Translations under genes and position numbers: made by a program | Assembly: GCA_023374045.1 (NCBI GenBank) | Contig: CM041779.1 | Span: forward strand, 269,603,062 to 269,667,061 | DNA length: 64,000 nucleotides | Reading direction: 5' to 3' | Source of the DNA: Limonium bicolor | Lineage: Eukaryota; Streptophyta; Magnoliopsida; Caryophyllales; Plumbaginaceae | Shown: positions 1-10,538 of the stretch, piece by piece | Layout of the letters: each line of letters begins with the position of its first letter | Numbering within the stretch: the first letter of the stretch is position 1 | The notes under the pieces: generated by a model | Database searches by the model: none | Told to the model about the DNA's origin: nothing | The model's input: the letters and a program-made list of their open reading frames with translations, nothing else

Positions 1-2091
1 TGTTATAGTGGTGAGGAAAACATTTGGCATAGTGGTTACATTAGGTATGAACCACCACCTAGAAACCTAGAGGAAAGCATTACAAGTGTTAGCATTATTA
101 CAAGGAAAAATGTATAATGATTAAGGTGAATCTTGGTGAATGATTTAATGTGTTTGGAGGATGCTCTAAGGTGGGTTTAAGGGTCTAAATGATGTTAGAA
201 CACATTGGATGGCTTGAGGAAAGGTTTAGTGAAGATTTGGCAAAGTTTGGGCATGTTTTGGTGGCGTCCGACCCAGGGGTCCGACCCAAGTTTGGGTCGG
301 ACGGCCTCTGTTTAACGCCAGGGAAAGGTTCTGGAATGGTCCGACCCAGAGGTCTTGGGTCGGACATGGGTCGGACGGGTGAGTTTTAGAGGGCAAATAA
401 GTTTCTGGAATGGTCCGACCCAGTTGGTTGGGTCGGACGTGGGTCGGACATGGGAAGTTTTAGAAGACGGAAAGTTTCTGGAATGGTCCGACCCAGTTGG
501 TTGGGTCGGACGTGGGTCGGACATGTAGGGTTTTTCAAACCCGAAAGTTACTGGAATGATCCGACCCAGAGGGTGGGTCGGACGGTGGGTCGGACGGCCC
601 TTAACACTTAAAAAAAAAAGAAATTTTGAATTCTAAGAATGATAAATGGTGATAAGGTATACCTTTGGTAGGGTGGTAATGATTGTGACCCTAAGAACTT
701 AAGGGCTTAAGTTAAGTTAAGTTAAGTATGAATATTAATGTTTAAAGTTAAGCTTGTAAGCTAAGTGGCAAAGACTTGAGAGGTTATTGAATGGGAATCT
801 TTAGGGATTAAGTGAGCTAAGTAAGGTGCAAATAACTAATGACCTAAAAATGAATGAATGATTTAGGTTTGTGAATTGGGACCCCGAAGAAGGATAATCA
901 AACAACGATCGACGGTGAACGGTACAATCCTTCTTGTGACCTGCTTGCTAACGAGATGTCCCTCGGCTTGTGTGCTATCTGTTTAATTGCTATGACTAAA
1001 ACAAGATAAAGCATGCAACCGGTTATATTGTTCTCGTTGTGATTGTGTTATTTACACTAACCCGCGAGACTTGAGATTGTTACTAACCAAGTTTAGTACT
1101 TACTGAGTTAAGAATAAGAGTTAAGTTTGATGGTTGTTGGTTAATGCCCGTTAAGGCTTAGCTAGCACATGGTGTTTAAGATGTCTACTAACTGGAACTT
1201 GAGTGAGGAAACCCGGGACCGATCTCCGGTCATGCATGCTAAGGAAAAAGGGGGACGGTATCTGAATCAGATCCGCCCTCCGCTTAAGGACTTGTCTTCG
1301 GACTTGTAGCCTAGGGCCTTGCCGGCTCAGCTACGCTGGACTCCCGTCCAGAGTAGGTGGCATTAAGATGGTGCGGTGGGATCACCTAAATCCCAGGTTC
1401 GATTAAGCTACAACCAATCCCTTCCAGGAAAGGTTTGTATACTGAGATTAAGATAAGATGAGATTAAGATTAAGATTAAGGTAAGGTAAGGAACTGAGAT
1501 TAAGGAAATGAGGACTAAGGAGGGGGTTACTAACCCACTTGATAAGGGAACGCTTGAGTCATTCATTCTTTGTGAACTATATATGTTCATCTGTGGTTAT
1601 TGTTATTGCACTTCATATTATGCTTGTGTATGTAATCAATTTCCATGCTATCGACAATTAGTCGTCGTAGCCCCGTTAGCTTGGGGGCCATGAGAGGGTG
1701 TACCAGCATTCGTGCTGACCCCCTCGGGGGCTATTTTTACACTTGCAGGTAAGAGACCCATGAGGACGCACTACGAGAGTAGGAGCGGTTAGACTTAGGG
1801 TGGGATGTTTATTTTGAGTTCGGGTTGCGCCTGTGCACCCGACTGTTTAAATTAAACTGATGTAAGTTCGAGATTATGTTTAAGATACTTGTACTCGGTT
1901 GGTTATGGTATTGGGGTTGGTGATGTTTTGAGTTGGATAAGTATTTTGGATAAGTATTGTAAATGATAAGGCCGGTATATTCTAACGATCAGACCGTGGC
2001 AAGGTCCAAGTGTTATTTATTTCCGCTGCGACGTGTTCGATTATGTGTTCAGTTTTGCGATAACCACGAATGGCTTTGGATGGGGTGTTAC
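1..2091 (+). mobile_element. Element G: right part of a long chromovirus-type LTR
   Basis: This forward-oriented LTR fragment starts outside the window and ends in the gypsy-type terminus GGGTGTTACA at 2082-2091. Its tail (TTTCCGCTGCGACG near 2020) matches the layout of element A's LTR tail (TTTTCCGCTGCGAATTG near 8180). The motif CGGTGAACGGTA near 913 recurs in A near 7000 and 18645 and, slightly changed, in E. I therefore infer the same Tekay-like chromovirus lineage. No coding region was found; the 60-70 aa ORFs here are built from repeats. It appears to be inserted into the reverse-oriented LTR F, whose sequence resumes at 2092. Confidence 0.6.
265..598 (+). repeat. Hairpin array with stem GTCCGACCCA/TGGGTCGGAC in LTR G
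   Basis: Four clustered inverted-repeat modules. The clearest is 279-302: a perfect 10-bp stem around a 4-nt loop. Two further modules (about 413-450 and 484-522) are near-identical, each introduced by TTTCTGGAATG and followed by a spare copy of the right arm (GTGGGTCGGAC). A fourth, more degenerate module lies at about 560-598. No coding potential is evident. Confidence 0.8.
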
Positions 2092-2844
2092 AAACTTTGC
2101 TTTATTACTTTACTAGCTTATTTAATTGTCTAAGTGTGGTGAGTCACACATGAAAACCGGCCCCCTTAGTCAAATGGGGTGTTTTATGGTCTTTGTTGAC
2201 CATCTAATTGACTTACATTGACCAAAGTCTTAAACTAGCACTATTTGGTTACTATTCACTAACCAAGGCACATAATTGTGAAATTTTTGATTTCCCCTTG
2301 ATTTAGACTTCCTAATGTGATACTAAGTAGTACACATGTTAATTAAAGAGTAATAATGGACATTTATCCATTCAAAACCCATTACAAGACAATTTTTCAA
2401 AAATGTGCTTTATGACTTAAAGCACATTTGTGTGTTTTAACTTGTTTTCAAGCTTGGTTTTCTTAGTAAGTGATTTAAAATGTTCATTAGCATGTTAAAG
2501 GTCTAGGAATGACCTTTAGGTCTATACAATGTTACACAAGTATGAGCAAGTATTTGCTTAAATGACTTAAAGTGTTTCTTGTGTATTGTTTGGTTTAATT
2601 GTCTACCAAAGTTCCTAAGGACTTAAATAGCTATCAATAATAATTGAATGTTATTAAGTCTTGTAGGCTCTTTGGTCCTAACCAAGTTCACTCCAAGCTT
2701 AGAGCATGTTTTTGCTCAAATTGTGTTATGGTACTTTATTTTTTATTATGGTTTAAATGTTCACTAATGTTTATAAGGCACTTTTTAGCCTTAACATACC
2801 ATAATTTAATGTTTAAACAACATATCAAGGTTTGGGGTATTTCA
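2092..2844 (-). mobile_element. Element F: terminal part of a reverse-oriented LTR
   Basis: The segment ends in GGGGTATTTCA (2834-2844), the reverse complement of TGAAATACCCC that opens element A's 3' LTR at 14390. It shares an AAAACCGGCCCC block and the same terminus with fragment E (ending 48995). Directly after 2844 the sequence equals position 16501 onward of A's 3' LTR, so F appears to have inserted into A's 5' LTR. The rest of F would lie left of the window. No gene is seen. Confidence 0.55.
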
Positions 2845-3793
2845 GGTTCCTAGATTCAACAACAACATAAGGAACAACAAGACAAAGTTAAGGTATATTT
2901 TCATGTTGAAAATCCTAGTAAAATATCTTAAGGCATTTTCGAAAATTAGGAACTTCTAAACCTATGTTCTCTGCATTATTTCATGAAGGAAACTTGGATC
3001 TACAAACATCCCAAGGTGTACCAAAAATTCCTTGAAAAATACCTAAGGTAAACTCTTGTAAAAACTATTCCAACTCTTATTTATAAATCCTTGTTAGAAG
3101 TCTAACAAAAGGATCTCCTAAATATATACAAGGAGGCCGAAAGTTCTTCATCAAGAAAGCATTTGGAGAGCTTGGAATTCAAGGAGAAATCAAGTACAAG
3201 AATTATCTTGATTTAAGAAGTACGTTCTATAATTAAGGTTTATTAAGTTTAAGCTTGATTTAAGCTTCAAACTTTGGTATAAAAACTATGTATGAGCCTT
3301 AGTAATATTAAGGCCGAAAATATTGGGTTAAAATGTCAAGAAAATAATTTATAACATATAAGGTAAGATTATTACCTCAAGGTATTAATTTGTGTCACAA
3401 AAATTAAATTATGATACATATAAATATAGGCCAAAATATCTAAGGATAAAATGTTCTATTTTGAGTTTATAATCATTCTAAGTCATTAGCATAATTTTTA
3501 GAAGTGTTATATGGCTTATATACATTTATATGTACATATTATAAAGTTTAAATCAAGTTTTAAAACTATATGGTAAAGATATATTAAAGCCGAAAATGAA
3601 ATGTATTATTTGGGGATTTTTGAAGTGTACAAGTATATTAGCTTATATTATAAATTTTGGGAATATTAAAAATAGCTACAAGTATTTTAAATGGCTAGTT
3701 TAATAAGTTATGGGGCTAAAATGTAAATTTTGAAAAGTTTGGTGTATTAAAAATAAAAGCCGAGAGCTTAAGGGTCTATTTGGCATAATTATA

Positions 3794-4031
3794 CTCCCTC
3801 CATCCTGAATTGACCGTCCTGTTTACTATTTGGACATGTCGTTTGACTTCAATTTTTAACATATAAGATAAATTAATTTTGAAAATTTAAGTTTTGCACA
3901 TGATTCCTTACATGATAAACTATATGTTACAAAACTTAGTTTTATAAAATTATTTTATCTTATATGCTTAATATTGAAGTGGAAAAGCGTGCCATAAAGC
4001 AAACAGGACGGTCAATTCAGGACGGAGGGAG
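3794..4031. mobile_element. Stowaway-type MITE, 238 bp
   Basis: The terminal inverted repeats start CTCCCTCCATCCTG and CTCCCTCCGTCCTG (one mismatch in the first 31 bp) and the whole element is nearly palindromic. TA flanks both sides (3792-3793, 4032-4033), as expected for Tc1/mariner-type insertion. The matching place in A's 3' LTR (near 17443-17455) lacks it, so it inserted after A did. It has no coding capacity. Confidence 0.92.
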
Positions 4032-4691
4032 TAATATAATATAAGGTAGGAATTAATATTATGAATTTTGGTGAATTTAAATAAGTGTTTAAGTTTTAAA
4101 ATAACATTTTATAAAGTTTTGGGGCTATTTTGTAATTATTGAGAAGTTTGGAGTATAACCGAGAATACACATGATCTTATGGGTATATTAAAGTATTAAT
4201 CATGAAATTAAGTCTTGGTCAAAGTGTTGACCAAAAACTTTGGGTTAAAATGATTTATGACATAAAATATTAAGTTTATAAAAGCTTTGGGGTGAAAATA
4301 TGATTTAAGAAAGTATATTAATGAAACCGAATTAAACATGGGCTGAAAGTGTAATTTGTAGAAATATAAGGGCCATTTCGGTTATTAAGATAATTTAATA
4401 TTAAAACTATAGTTTATAAGTTAATATGTAACTTATATAAGTTTTGGGGTGAATATGTAATTTATGAAAGATATTTGTAAAACCAAATTAGCAAGGGGGC
4501 GAAATGGTAAATTACGAAAATATAAGTGTTCACTTGGTTATTTAAGAAATTAAGTATTAAAACTATAGTTTATAAGTTAATATGTAACTTATATAAAGTT
4601 TTGGGATTAAATTGTAAATAAAGGAAAGGTATATGTCAAGACCGAAAATAATTGTGGTCATGCGGTAATTTATAAAAGTTAATATACTAGT

Positions 4692-6455
4692 CACTAGTAG
4701 AAAAAACATTATATACCACGGTTATTTTGCTTATATACCACGGTTAAAAACCGTGGTATTTGCGGCCGTCGTAAATGCCAAAATATTATATACCACGGTT
4801 CAAAACCGTGGTTTTAAATGAAGATAAAAACCACGGTTCTATAAACCGTCATTTATAGTGAGTAATATATGACGGTTATTCTAAAAAACCGTGGTATATA
4901 ATGTAAAAAAAAACACGGTTATAAACCACGGTTTGTAGGGCAACCGTCATTTATAGTACATGCCGGAGAGAATAAACCACGGTTTTTGGGGAACCGTGGT
5001 ATATAACCGTCACGCCGGAGAGAATAAACCACGGTTATTCTAAAAACCGTGGTATATAAGGTGAAAAAAACAACGAATAAACCACGGTTATACATGAAAC
5101 CGTGGTTTATAGTCCATGAATTTTTCAAATCTTCGCCTTCAATCTGGAAATCTCAACAGAGCGCATATACAAGACAATGAACATGCCAGATTATGTATGT
5201 TCCTTGTTTGCGAATTAAGGTTGCGAAATCGTGAGTGAAGAATGGAGGCGCAGTATGCTCCTTGTTCGCCGGTGGGTTCCAAAATTACTGTGAGGTTGAA
5301 GAAAATGGATGCGGCGTAGAGCATGTTCGTTGTTCGCCGGCTGGGGTTGCAAAAATTACAATGAGTGAACATGAGGATGAGACGCAGAGCACGTTCCTTG
5401 TTCGCCAGTGTGGGTTGCAAAAATTACCATGAAAACAAGATAATGAGAGAGGTAGGAGCATGTTTCTTGTTCGCTAGTATGGGTAGCAAATTTACAGTGC
5501 GGTTGATATGGCATAGAGCATGTTCCTTATTCACTAGTATGGTTTGCGAAATTACCGGGAGGTTGAAGAGATGGCGTAGAGCATGTTCCATGTTCGCCGG
5601 CGTGGGTTGTGAAAATTACCGGGAGGTGAAGAGAATGAGGAAGAGGCGCGTTCAATCCTTGTTCGCCAGTGTGGGTTGCAATTACAGTAAGAGAAATATA
5701 TAAGAGAACAAGAGAGCCGCGTTAATTTGGGCCGAAAATTAAAATTCCCGCTCAGACTATACCACGGTTCTCCAAAAACCGTGGTTTATTCTCTCAAGAG
5801 TGACGGTTATATACCACGGTTCTTTAAAAACCGTGGTTTATTCTCTCCGGTGTGACGGTTATATACCACGGTTCTATAAAAACCGTGGTATATAGTCTGA
5901 GCGGGAATTTTAATTTTCGGCCCAAATTAACGCGGCTCTCTTTGTTTACTTATAAACCACGGTTTGTAGGGCAACCGTCATTTATAGTACATTCCGAAGA
6001 GAAGAGCCGCGTTAATTTGGGCCAAAAATTAAAATTCCCGCTCAGAGTATATACCACGGTTCTCCAAAAACCGTGGTTTATTCTCTCCGGTGTGACGGTT
6101 ATATACCACGGTTCTTAAAGAACCGTGGTTTATTCTCTCCGGCGTGACGGTTATATACCACGGTTCTCCAAAAAACCGTGGTTTATTCTCTCCGGCGTGA
6201 CGGTTATATACCACGGTTCTCCAAAAACCGTGGTTTTATTCTCTCCGGCATGTACTATAAATGACGGTTGCCCTACAAACCGTGGTTTATAAATAAACTA
6301 TATACCACGGTTCTCCAAAAACCGTGGTTTATTCTCTCCGGCGTGTACTATAAATGACGGTTCCCCTAGAAACCGTGGTTTATAAACTTTAAACCACGGT
6401 TTTTCATTTAACCGTGGTTTAAGTGTCGTCATTTAAAATGTTTTTTCTACTAGTG
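4692..6455. mobile_element. Non-autonomous CACTA-type element, 1764 bp
   Basis: The termini are CACTAGTAGAAAAAAC and GTTTTTTCTACTAGTG-like inverted repeats, with a 3-bp target duplication AGT (4689-4691 and 6456-6458). A's 3' LTR keeps the empty site with a single AGT at 18100-18102. Both ends are packed with ACCACGGTT and its complement AACCGTGGT, often paired as short hairpins, like the subterminal repeats bound by CACTA transposases. The centre is a minisatellite. No transposase ORF is present; the 60-112 aa ORFs are repeat translations. Confidence 0.92.
5190..5690. repeat. Imperfect minisatellite of about 60-70 bp inside the CACTA element
   Basis: Roughly seven diverged units share the core CATGTTCCTTGTTCGCC, then GGGTTGCAAAAATTAC. 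The 112 aa ORF at 5365-5703 only restates the repeat (recurring Ser-Leu-Phe-Ala-Ser and Gly-Cys motifs). The same array occurs in the second CACTA element near 43995-44430. Confidence 0.8.
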
Positions 6456-6939
6456 AGTTTTACAATTTCCGAAAATTAATATGGGTATTTAGTAAATTAT
6501 AAAGGTTATATGGTTATTTGGTAATTTGTAAAAGTTGTTGGGTACAAAATATAAATACCAAACTAGTATGGTTGGTTTTGTAATTTAATAAAGAAAGGAA
6601 TTAAGACTATGTATTATGATACATTATGGAGTATAATATAAGGTTTATAAAATAATTGTGGTTATAATAAAAATAACCAAAGGATATTGATATATGGACT
6701 AAGTGAAAATAATTATGAATATATGATTTATGAAATAAAGATATACGGTACAATGGAAATTCATTATCACATGTGAATACTACATAAAATAACGAACTGA
6801 TGAACTACCTAGAACCACTGTTAAATAACAGGGGGAAATAAAGAACATACAGAGTTAGTATACTACGAGTATAAACTCTACAGTGACAGTACTGTAATAT
6901 TTAGTGAATAGTTGTATTAATGTTACCCGGTATTGCTTG

Positions 6940-6948
6940 TATATATAA
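6940..6948 (+). promoter_or_regulatory. Putative TATA box of A's 5' LTR
   Basis: TATATATAA, conserved in the 3' LTR (18584-18592), about 1.3 kb before the LTR end and followed by a GC-richer stretch. The position suits a U3/R boundary; transcription is inferred only. Confidence 0.4.
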
Positions 6949-8251
6949 CAGCGTTCGGGAAGGAATTACTGAACGTGAATTTGTCAAGCTAGCAGTTATC
7001 ACGGTGAACGGTATGTTAATTGTGTGGTCTGAATGTCCTAAGGATTTTCCTAAGGTCCAGACGTGTGTGTTTAATTGTTAAGAGCGATATTTGTGATTTA
7101 TGTATATTGTATACTGTATTGCTCGGCACCACTGCGTTTTATTTTACACGAACGTCTTATGACTGGAAGTTTATACATCTAAACTGGAACAAGACTAACT
7201 GACCTTTAGGTATTATTGAACCTAACTGATGGTCAACTGTTATAATGTTAACTCAAGGATTGGTTATTGTATCACTGACTAAAGGGCTAATTTATAAAGA
7301 GAGGAATCCAGACTGTTTTGACTTTCTGGTTGCGCATCGTGATCACTACGAAGACTTCAATGGGGAGTCACTCAAGGGAATCCATTGTCCACATTCGACG
7401 ATGGCGGAGGGCACTACCGTTGGTGCACAGGTTCGACCGGATCGGTCAATATATTATCCAGGGCCATAAGGTCAGCTGGTAACGGTTCCTTTGGAACCCA
7501 GGGGACATACTGTCCATCGATAAGTTTTTAAGGGTTGTCTTAACATGACGCCCGAGGTGGAAGTTAATTGGAAAAGGTTAAGTGATTGGTTTAAAGGATA
7601 AGGGCCAGGTGGCCAACTAACAAGTACAGTTAATTAATACGCGTATCTTGTTTGGTTATTGTTATGGATTATTGGTGATTGATTATCTGGTTCTTGTTAC
7701 TATTATGTGATGAGATTTGCAGGTGAACTGTTATGTGTTTGTTTAGCATTTACAGTTATTACTGTTATTATTGTAAACCGGTATTTCATGTAAAGAGTCT
7801 AATATCAAGATGGCTAAAATGACTTAAGGAATCTAGATGACTTAGGACTACATTTAGCATACCAGCATTTCGATTGCTGAGGCCTTCAGTGGGCAAAACA
7901 TTTCAGGTTACTGAAGACTCAAGCCGGAGTGCGGGGCACAGGGTAGCTGATGTGTTTTAATAAACACTCTGTAGTTTTATTTATGTTTTGTATTAAGGAG
8001 ATTGTTGTATTCAGTTAGTTGCTCATTTAGCTTGGATTTGGTTTGTAATAATTAGAGTGCTCAGTATCTGTTCATCACAGCGTGAGGAGTTGAGATTGTT
8101 GGAAGGAGTAAGGATGCCTTGTTACTCACAAGGGTGAGTAACGGCGTGTAACACCAAGGTAGATAGTTTTATTTTCCGCTGCGAATTGTTATTTATTATA
8201 CTACGACTTGCGACGTTATTACAGGTTTAGGAATATGGGTGTTATAAAAAG

Positions 8252-8263
8252 TGGTATCAGAGC
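8252..8263 (+). other. Primer binding site of A (initiator Met tRNA)
   Basis: TGGTATCAGAGC lies 5 nt after the 5' LTR end. It is the standard complement of the 3' end of plant initiator methionine tRNA used by many gypsy elements. GAGCG and CGCTC just downstream could form a small hairpin. Confidence 0.93.
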
Positions 8264-8466
8264 GTAGTTACGCTCTGATGAAGGATACTGAGTCAAGAAC
8301 ATGAGCATAGGAATATTGGGAAACGGGAAACGTCTGTGAGGATTCGTGACCTAGAAATTCTAGGGATATCTTTACTTACTAAGTAGTTTGTTTTCTTACA
8401 TGTTTGTGATTGTGTATGTAAAACGGTGTAGCAACCGAGTAGAAATAATAGGATACTATCTTATAG

Positions 8467-9678
8467 ATGTCGACAAGAGGAAGACCACGTGGAGGCAGCT
8501 GTGGACGCGGTGGCGAGACACCGGCAGATGTTCCAGAAGTACCAGGCCTAGCAGCGGCCATGGCAGCCTTCACGCAGCAGCTAGGAGCTCAACTTACCGG
8601 AGCCATACCCCACCCGCCGCAGCCCAGAGAAACCAACCGGTTGAAGAGCGTTGCAGACGCCAGAGTACCAACGTATTCAGGGGAACCGGACCCCGCCGCA
8701 CTGGAGAAATTCATAGTGGAGCACCAGAAGGCGTTCAAGGCTGTCAGAGTTCCAGAAGACCAGAAGGTCGACATCACCGCGTACAACCTGAAGGACGCAG
8801 CTGACATTTGGTGGCGGTCTGTGGAGGGCCACCATAAAGCTACACCGGACTTTAGATGGACAGCGTTTGTAGAAGTGTTACGGGAGAAGTACTACCCCGA
8901 ACACTTGAAGCAGAGGAAGCGACAAGAGTTCGAGACCTTAATCTGGGTGAGTCAAACAGTTGACCAGTACTACGCACGATTTATTAGTCTGCTAGACTAC
9001 ATTCCAGGGGTCGACTACTCCGACACCGTCAAGATTCAGAAATTTAGGGGAGGTCTACAATTTTGCATCCAGGGCGCCATGGGAGCGATACGTTTCACTA
9101 CAATCCAAGAATGCTACGAAGCCGCATCAGCAACCGAGTTAATGCTTCAATCCAGGGAAGAGGCCCAAGGGAAGAAAAAGAAGAATACTGAAGGAGAAGA
9201 TGGGGGAGCAACCTCTGGCGGTTACTACAAGAAGGGGAAGAGATTCTTTGATAAGAAGAAGGGGCGGAAGGATTTCCATGGTCAGAAGACGAATGAGCAG
9301 GTCCCTCGTCTGACCGGCCCAGCCATTGATGCACAGCCACTAAGATCAGCACCACCTAGGGGCAATAAGCCAACCCAGCGCCACTACTATTGTAAGCGTT
9401 GTGGAAATGATCACCCAGGCGTAGACTGCACAGGCAGGAAAGTGGAATGTTGTTACTGCAAGAAAGAAGGTCACAGGGAGTATGAATGTTTTTCCAACCC
9501 AGGGAGCCGAGTATACAAGGGATCTAGAGGTTCACAGAGAACACCAACTATTGAGGCGGGCAGACCAAGAGGAGGCCAGGCGCCGCAGAACAACACCTAC
9601 ACTAGAGGACCGGCAGGACAGCCATCCTCATCCGGGAGTCAAAAGGGAAAGGAGATAGTTCCAGGAAGAAACACCTAG
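8467..9678 (+). CDS. gag: Element A gag (capsid-nucleocapsid)
   Basis: An intact 403 aa ORF starting 203 nt after the primer binding site. Residues about 75-230 carry the plant gypsy retrotrans_gag fold (conserved patches AADIWWRSVEGHH and EFETLIW). A Lys/Arg-rich stretch follows at about 235-275. Near residue 325 there is a nucleic-acid-binding CCHC knuckle, C-x2-C-x4-H-x4-C (CYCKKEGHREYEC). Gag assembles virus-like particles and packages the element RNA in the cytoplasm. The N-terminus is Gly/Arg-rich, and the ATG chosen is the first in a long open frame. In chromoviruses protease normally follows in frame; here the frame closes at 9678 and an ALKBH-like remnant follows. Gag is the only intact protein gene of this element. 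Confidence 0.88.
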   Translation: MSTRGRPRGGSCGRGGETPADVPEVPGLAAAMAAFTQQLGAQLTGAIPHPPQPRETNRLKSVADARVPTYSGEPDPAALEKFIVEHQKAFKAVRVPEDQKVDITAYNLKDAADIWWRSVEGHHKATPDFRWTAFVEVLREKYYPEHLKQRKRQEFETLIWVSQTVDQYYARFISLLDYIPGVDYSDTVKIQKFRGGLQFCIQGAMGAIRFTTIQECYEAASATELMLQSREEAQGKKKKNTEGEDGGATSGGYYKKGKRFFDKKKGRKDFHGQKTNEQVPRLTGPAIDAQPLRSAPPRGNKPTQRHYYCKRCGNDHPGVDCTGRKVECCYCKKEGHREYECFSNPGSRVYKGSRGSQRTPTIEAGRPRGGQAPQNNTYTRGPAGQPSSSGSQKGKEIVPGRNT

Positions 9679-9913
9679 TACACAGTGGGAACTTCAGGCG
9701 CTGAGGCTAGCGCTCAGCGCAAAACCGGTAAGCCTAGAACTTAAATCAAATGCATGATGCATGAATGTGTGTTTATAATTACCAGTCGATGAGACTTGTA
9801 TGTGTTAGTAAGTATCAAAAATTTAGAGAGACCTAACTTAGGTAACCTCTCACCTAATAGGTTACTTCGACACTTTTTTTCCCTTACTTATGAGACCGAG
9901 GTCACCTGAGCCT

Positions 9914-10538
9914 ATGAGCGAAGGTCGGGAATATCCAGAGGCAAAATGCCAAGTACTTCGACCCGGCATGATCTTACTTAAGTAATATTTAACTCTAGAT
10001 GAGCAAATAACTATGGAATGAATGTAGAACATTGGGAATAGGCCTTGGAGGATTTTACACTCCAGGATATGGTAGTGGATCAAACTTAAATTATATATGA
10101 TGTGTATGGGTAAGGATTGGGATCCACAAACTAGGTCGTATTAAGTAGTTAAGAAAAATAGATGGAACACGAGTTCCTAGGATACCCGATATTTTTCAAG
10201 TTTTAGTGACAGAAGCGGTCAAAATTGCACAACAATTAGAAACCAACCACATACCGGACATTGAAGCCGACGTTTGAATTGTGAACTTCTATGAGGAAGG
10301 AGGGAAGCTTGGATTACACCAGGACCGAGACGAGACATCTGAGTCAATTACCAAAGGGATACCAGTTGTATCATTCTCCATAGGAGATGATGCTGAATTT
10401 TTATACGGTGATCAGAAGAGGACGGATAAGGCGAACAAGATTATTTTGAAGTCTAGAGAAGCGTTGATATTTGGTGGAGAATCCAGATTAGTGTACCATG
10501 GGATTAAGAGTATTAAACCGAATACAAACCGAGATTAG
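9914..10538 (+). pseudogene. Captured ALKBH (AlkB-like 2OG-Fe(II) dioxygenase) pseudogene within element A
   Basis: Translating across frames gives a collinear AlkB-type protein of about 200 residues. An N-terminal part contains VLRPGMILLK and YLTLDEQIT, then GGFYTPGY and MMCMGKDWDPQTR. The core follows with the iron-binding H-x-D in LGLHQDRDE, then VVSFSIGD, FLYGD and the distal histidine in RLVYHGI. Such enzymes remove alkyl groups from nucleic acids using 2-oxoglutarate and Fe(II). The copy is dead: stop codons interrupt it (for example the TGA just before IVNFYEEGG), at least two frameshifts occur, and the sequence stops before the usual C-terminal arginine block (N-x-T-F-R). No introns are visible across this stretch, which suggests capture from a processed transcript. 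It lies in the same orientation as gag. The E. coli AlkB/plant AlkB-like type is favoured by GLHQDRDE and GGESRLVYHG. Confidence 0.85.

Larger units (their letters stand above)
2845..8246 (+). mobile_element. Element A: 5' LTR, lacking its first 2.1 kb and carrying two DNA transposons
   Basis: It aligns nearly base for base with 16501-19891 of A's 3' LTR once two insertions (Stowaway 3794-4031, CACTA 4692-6455) are removed: about 3.4 kb in each copy, only a few percent different by eye. It ends GGGTGTTATA at 8246 (TTACA in the 3' LTR), followed by a 5-nt spacer and an initiator-Met-tRNA primer binding site. The missing 5' part corresponds to 14390-16500 of the 3' LTR. A 60 aa ORF shared by both LTRs (7020 and 18664) is not convincing as a gene. 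Confidence 0.88.

Noticed and set aside
5365..5703. 112 aa Cys-rich repeated ORF in the CACTA element
   Set aside because: Translation of a minisatellite in a non-autonomous transposon; no start context, and the second CACTA copy does not keep the frame.
7020..7202. 60 aa ORF conserved in both LTRs of A (also 18664-18846)
   Set aside because: Conservation is explained by LTR identity; the peptide has no recognisable domain.
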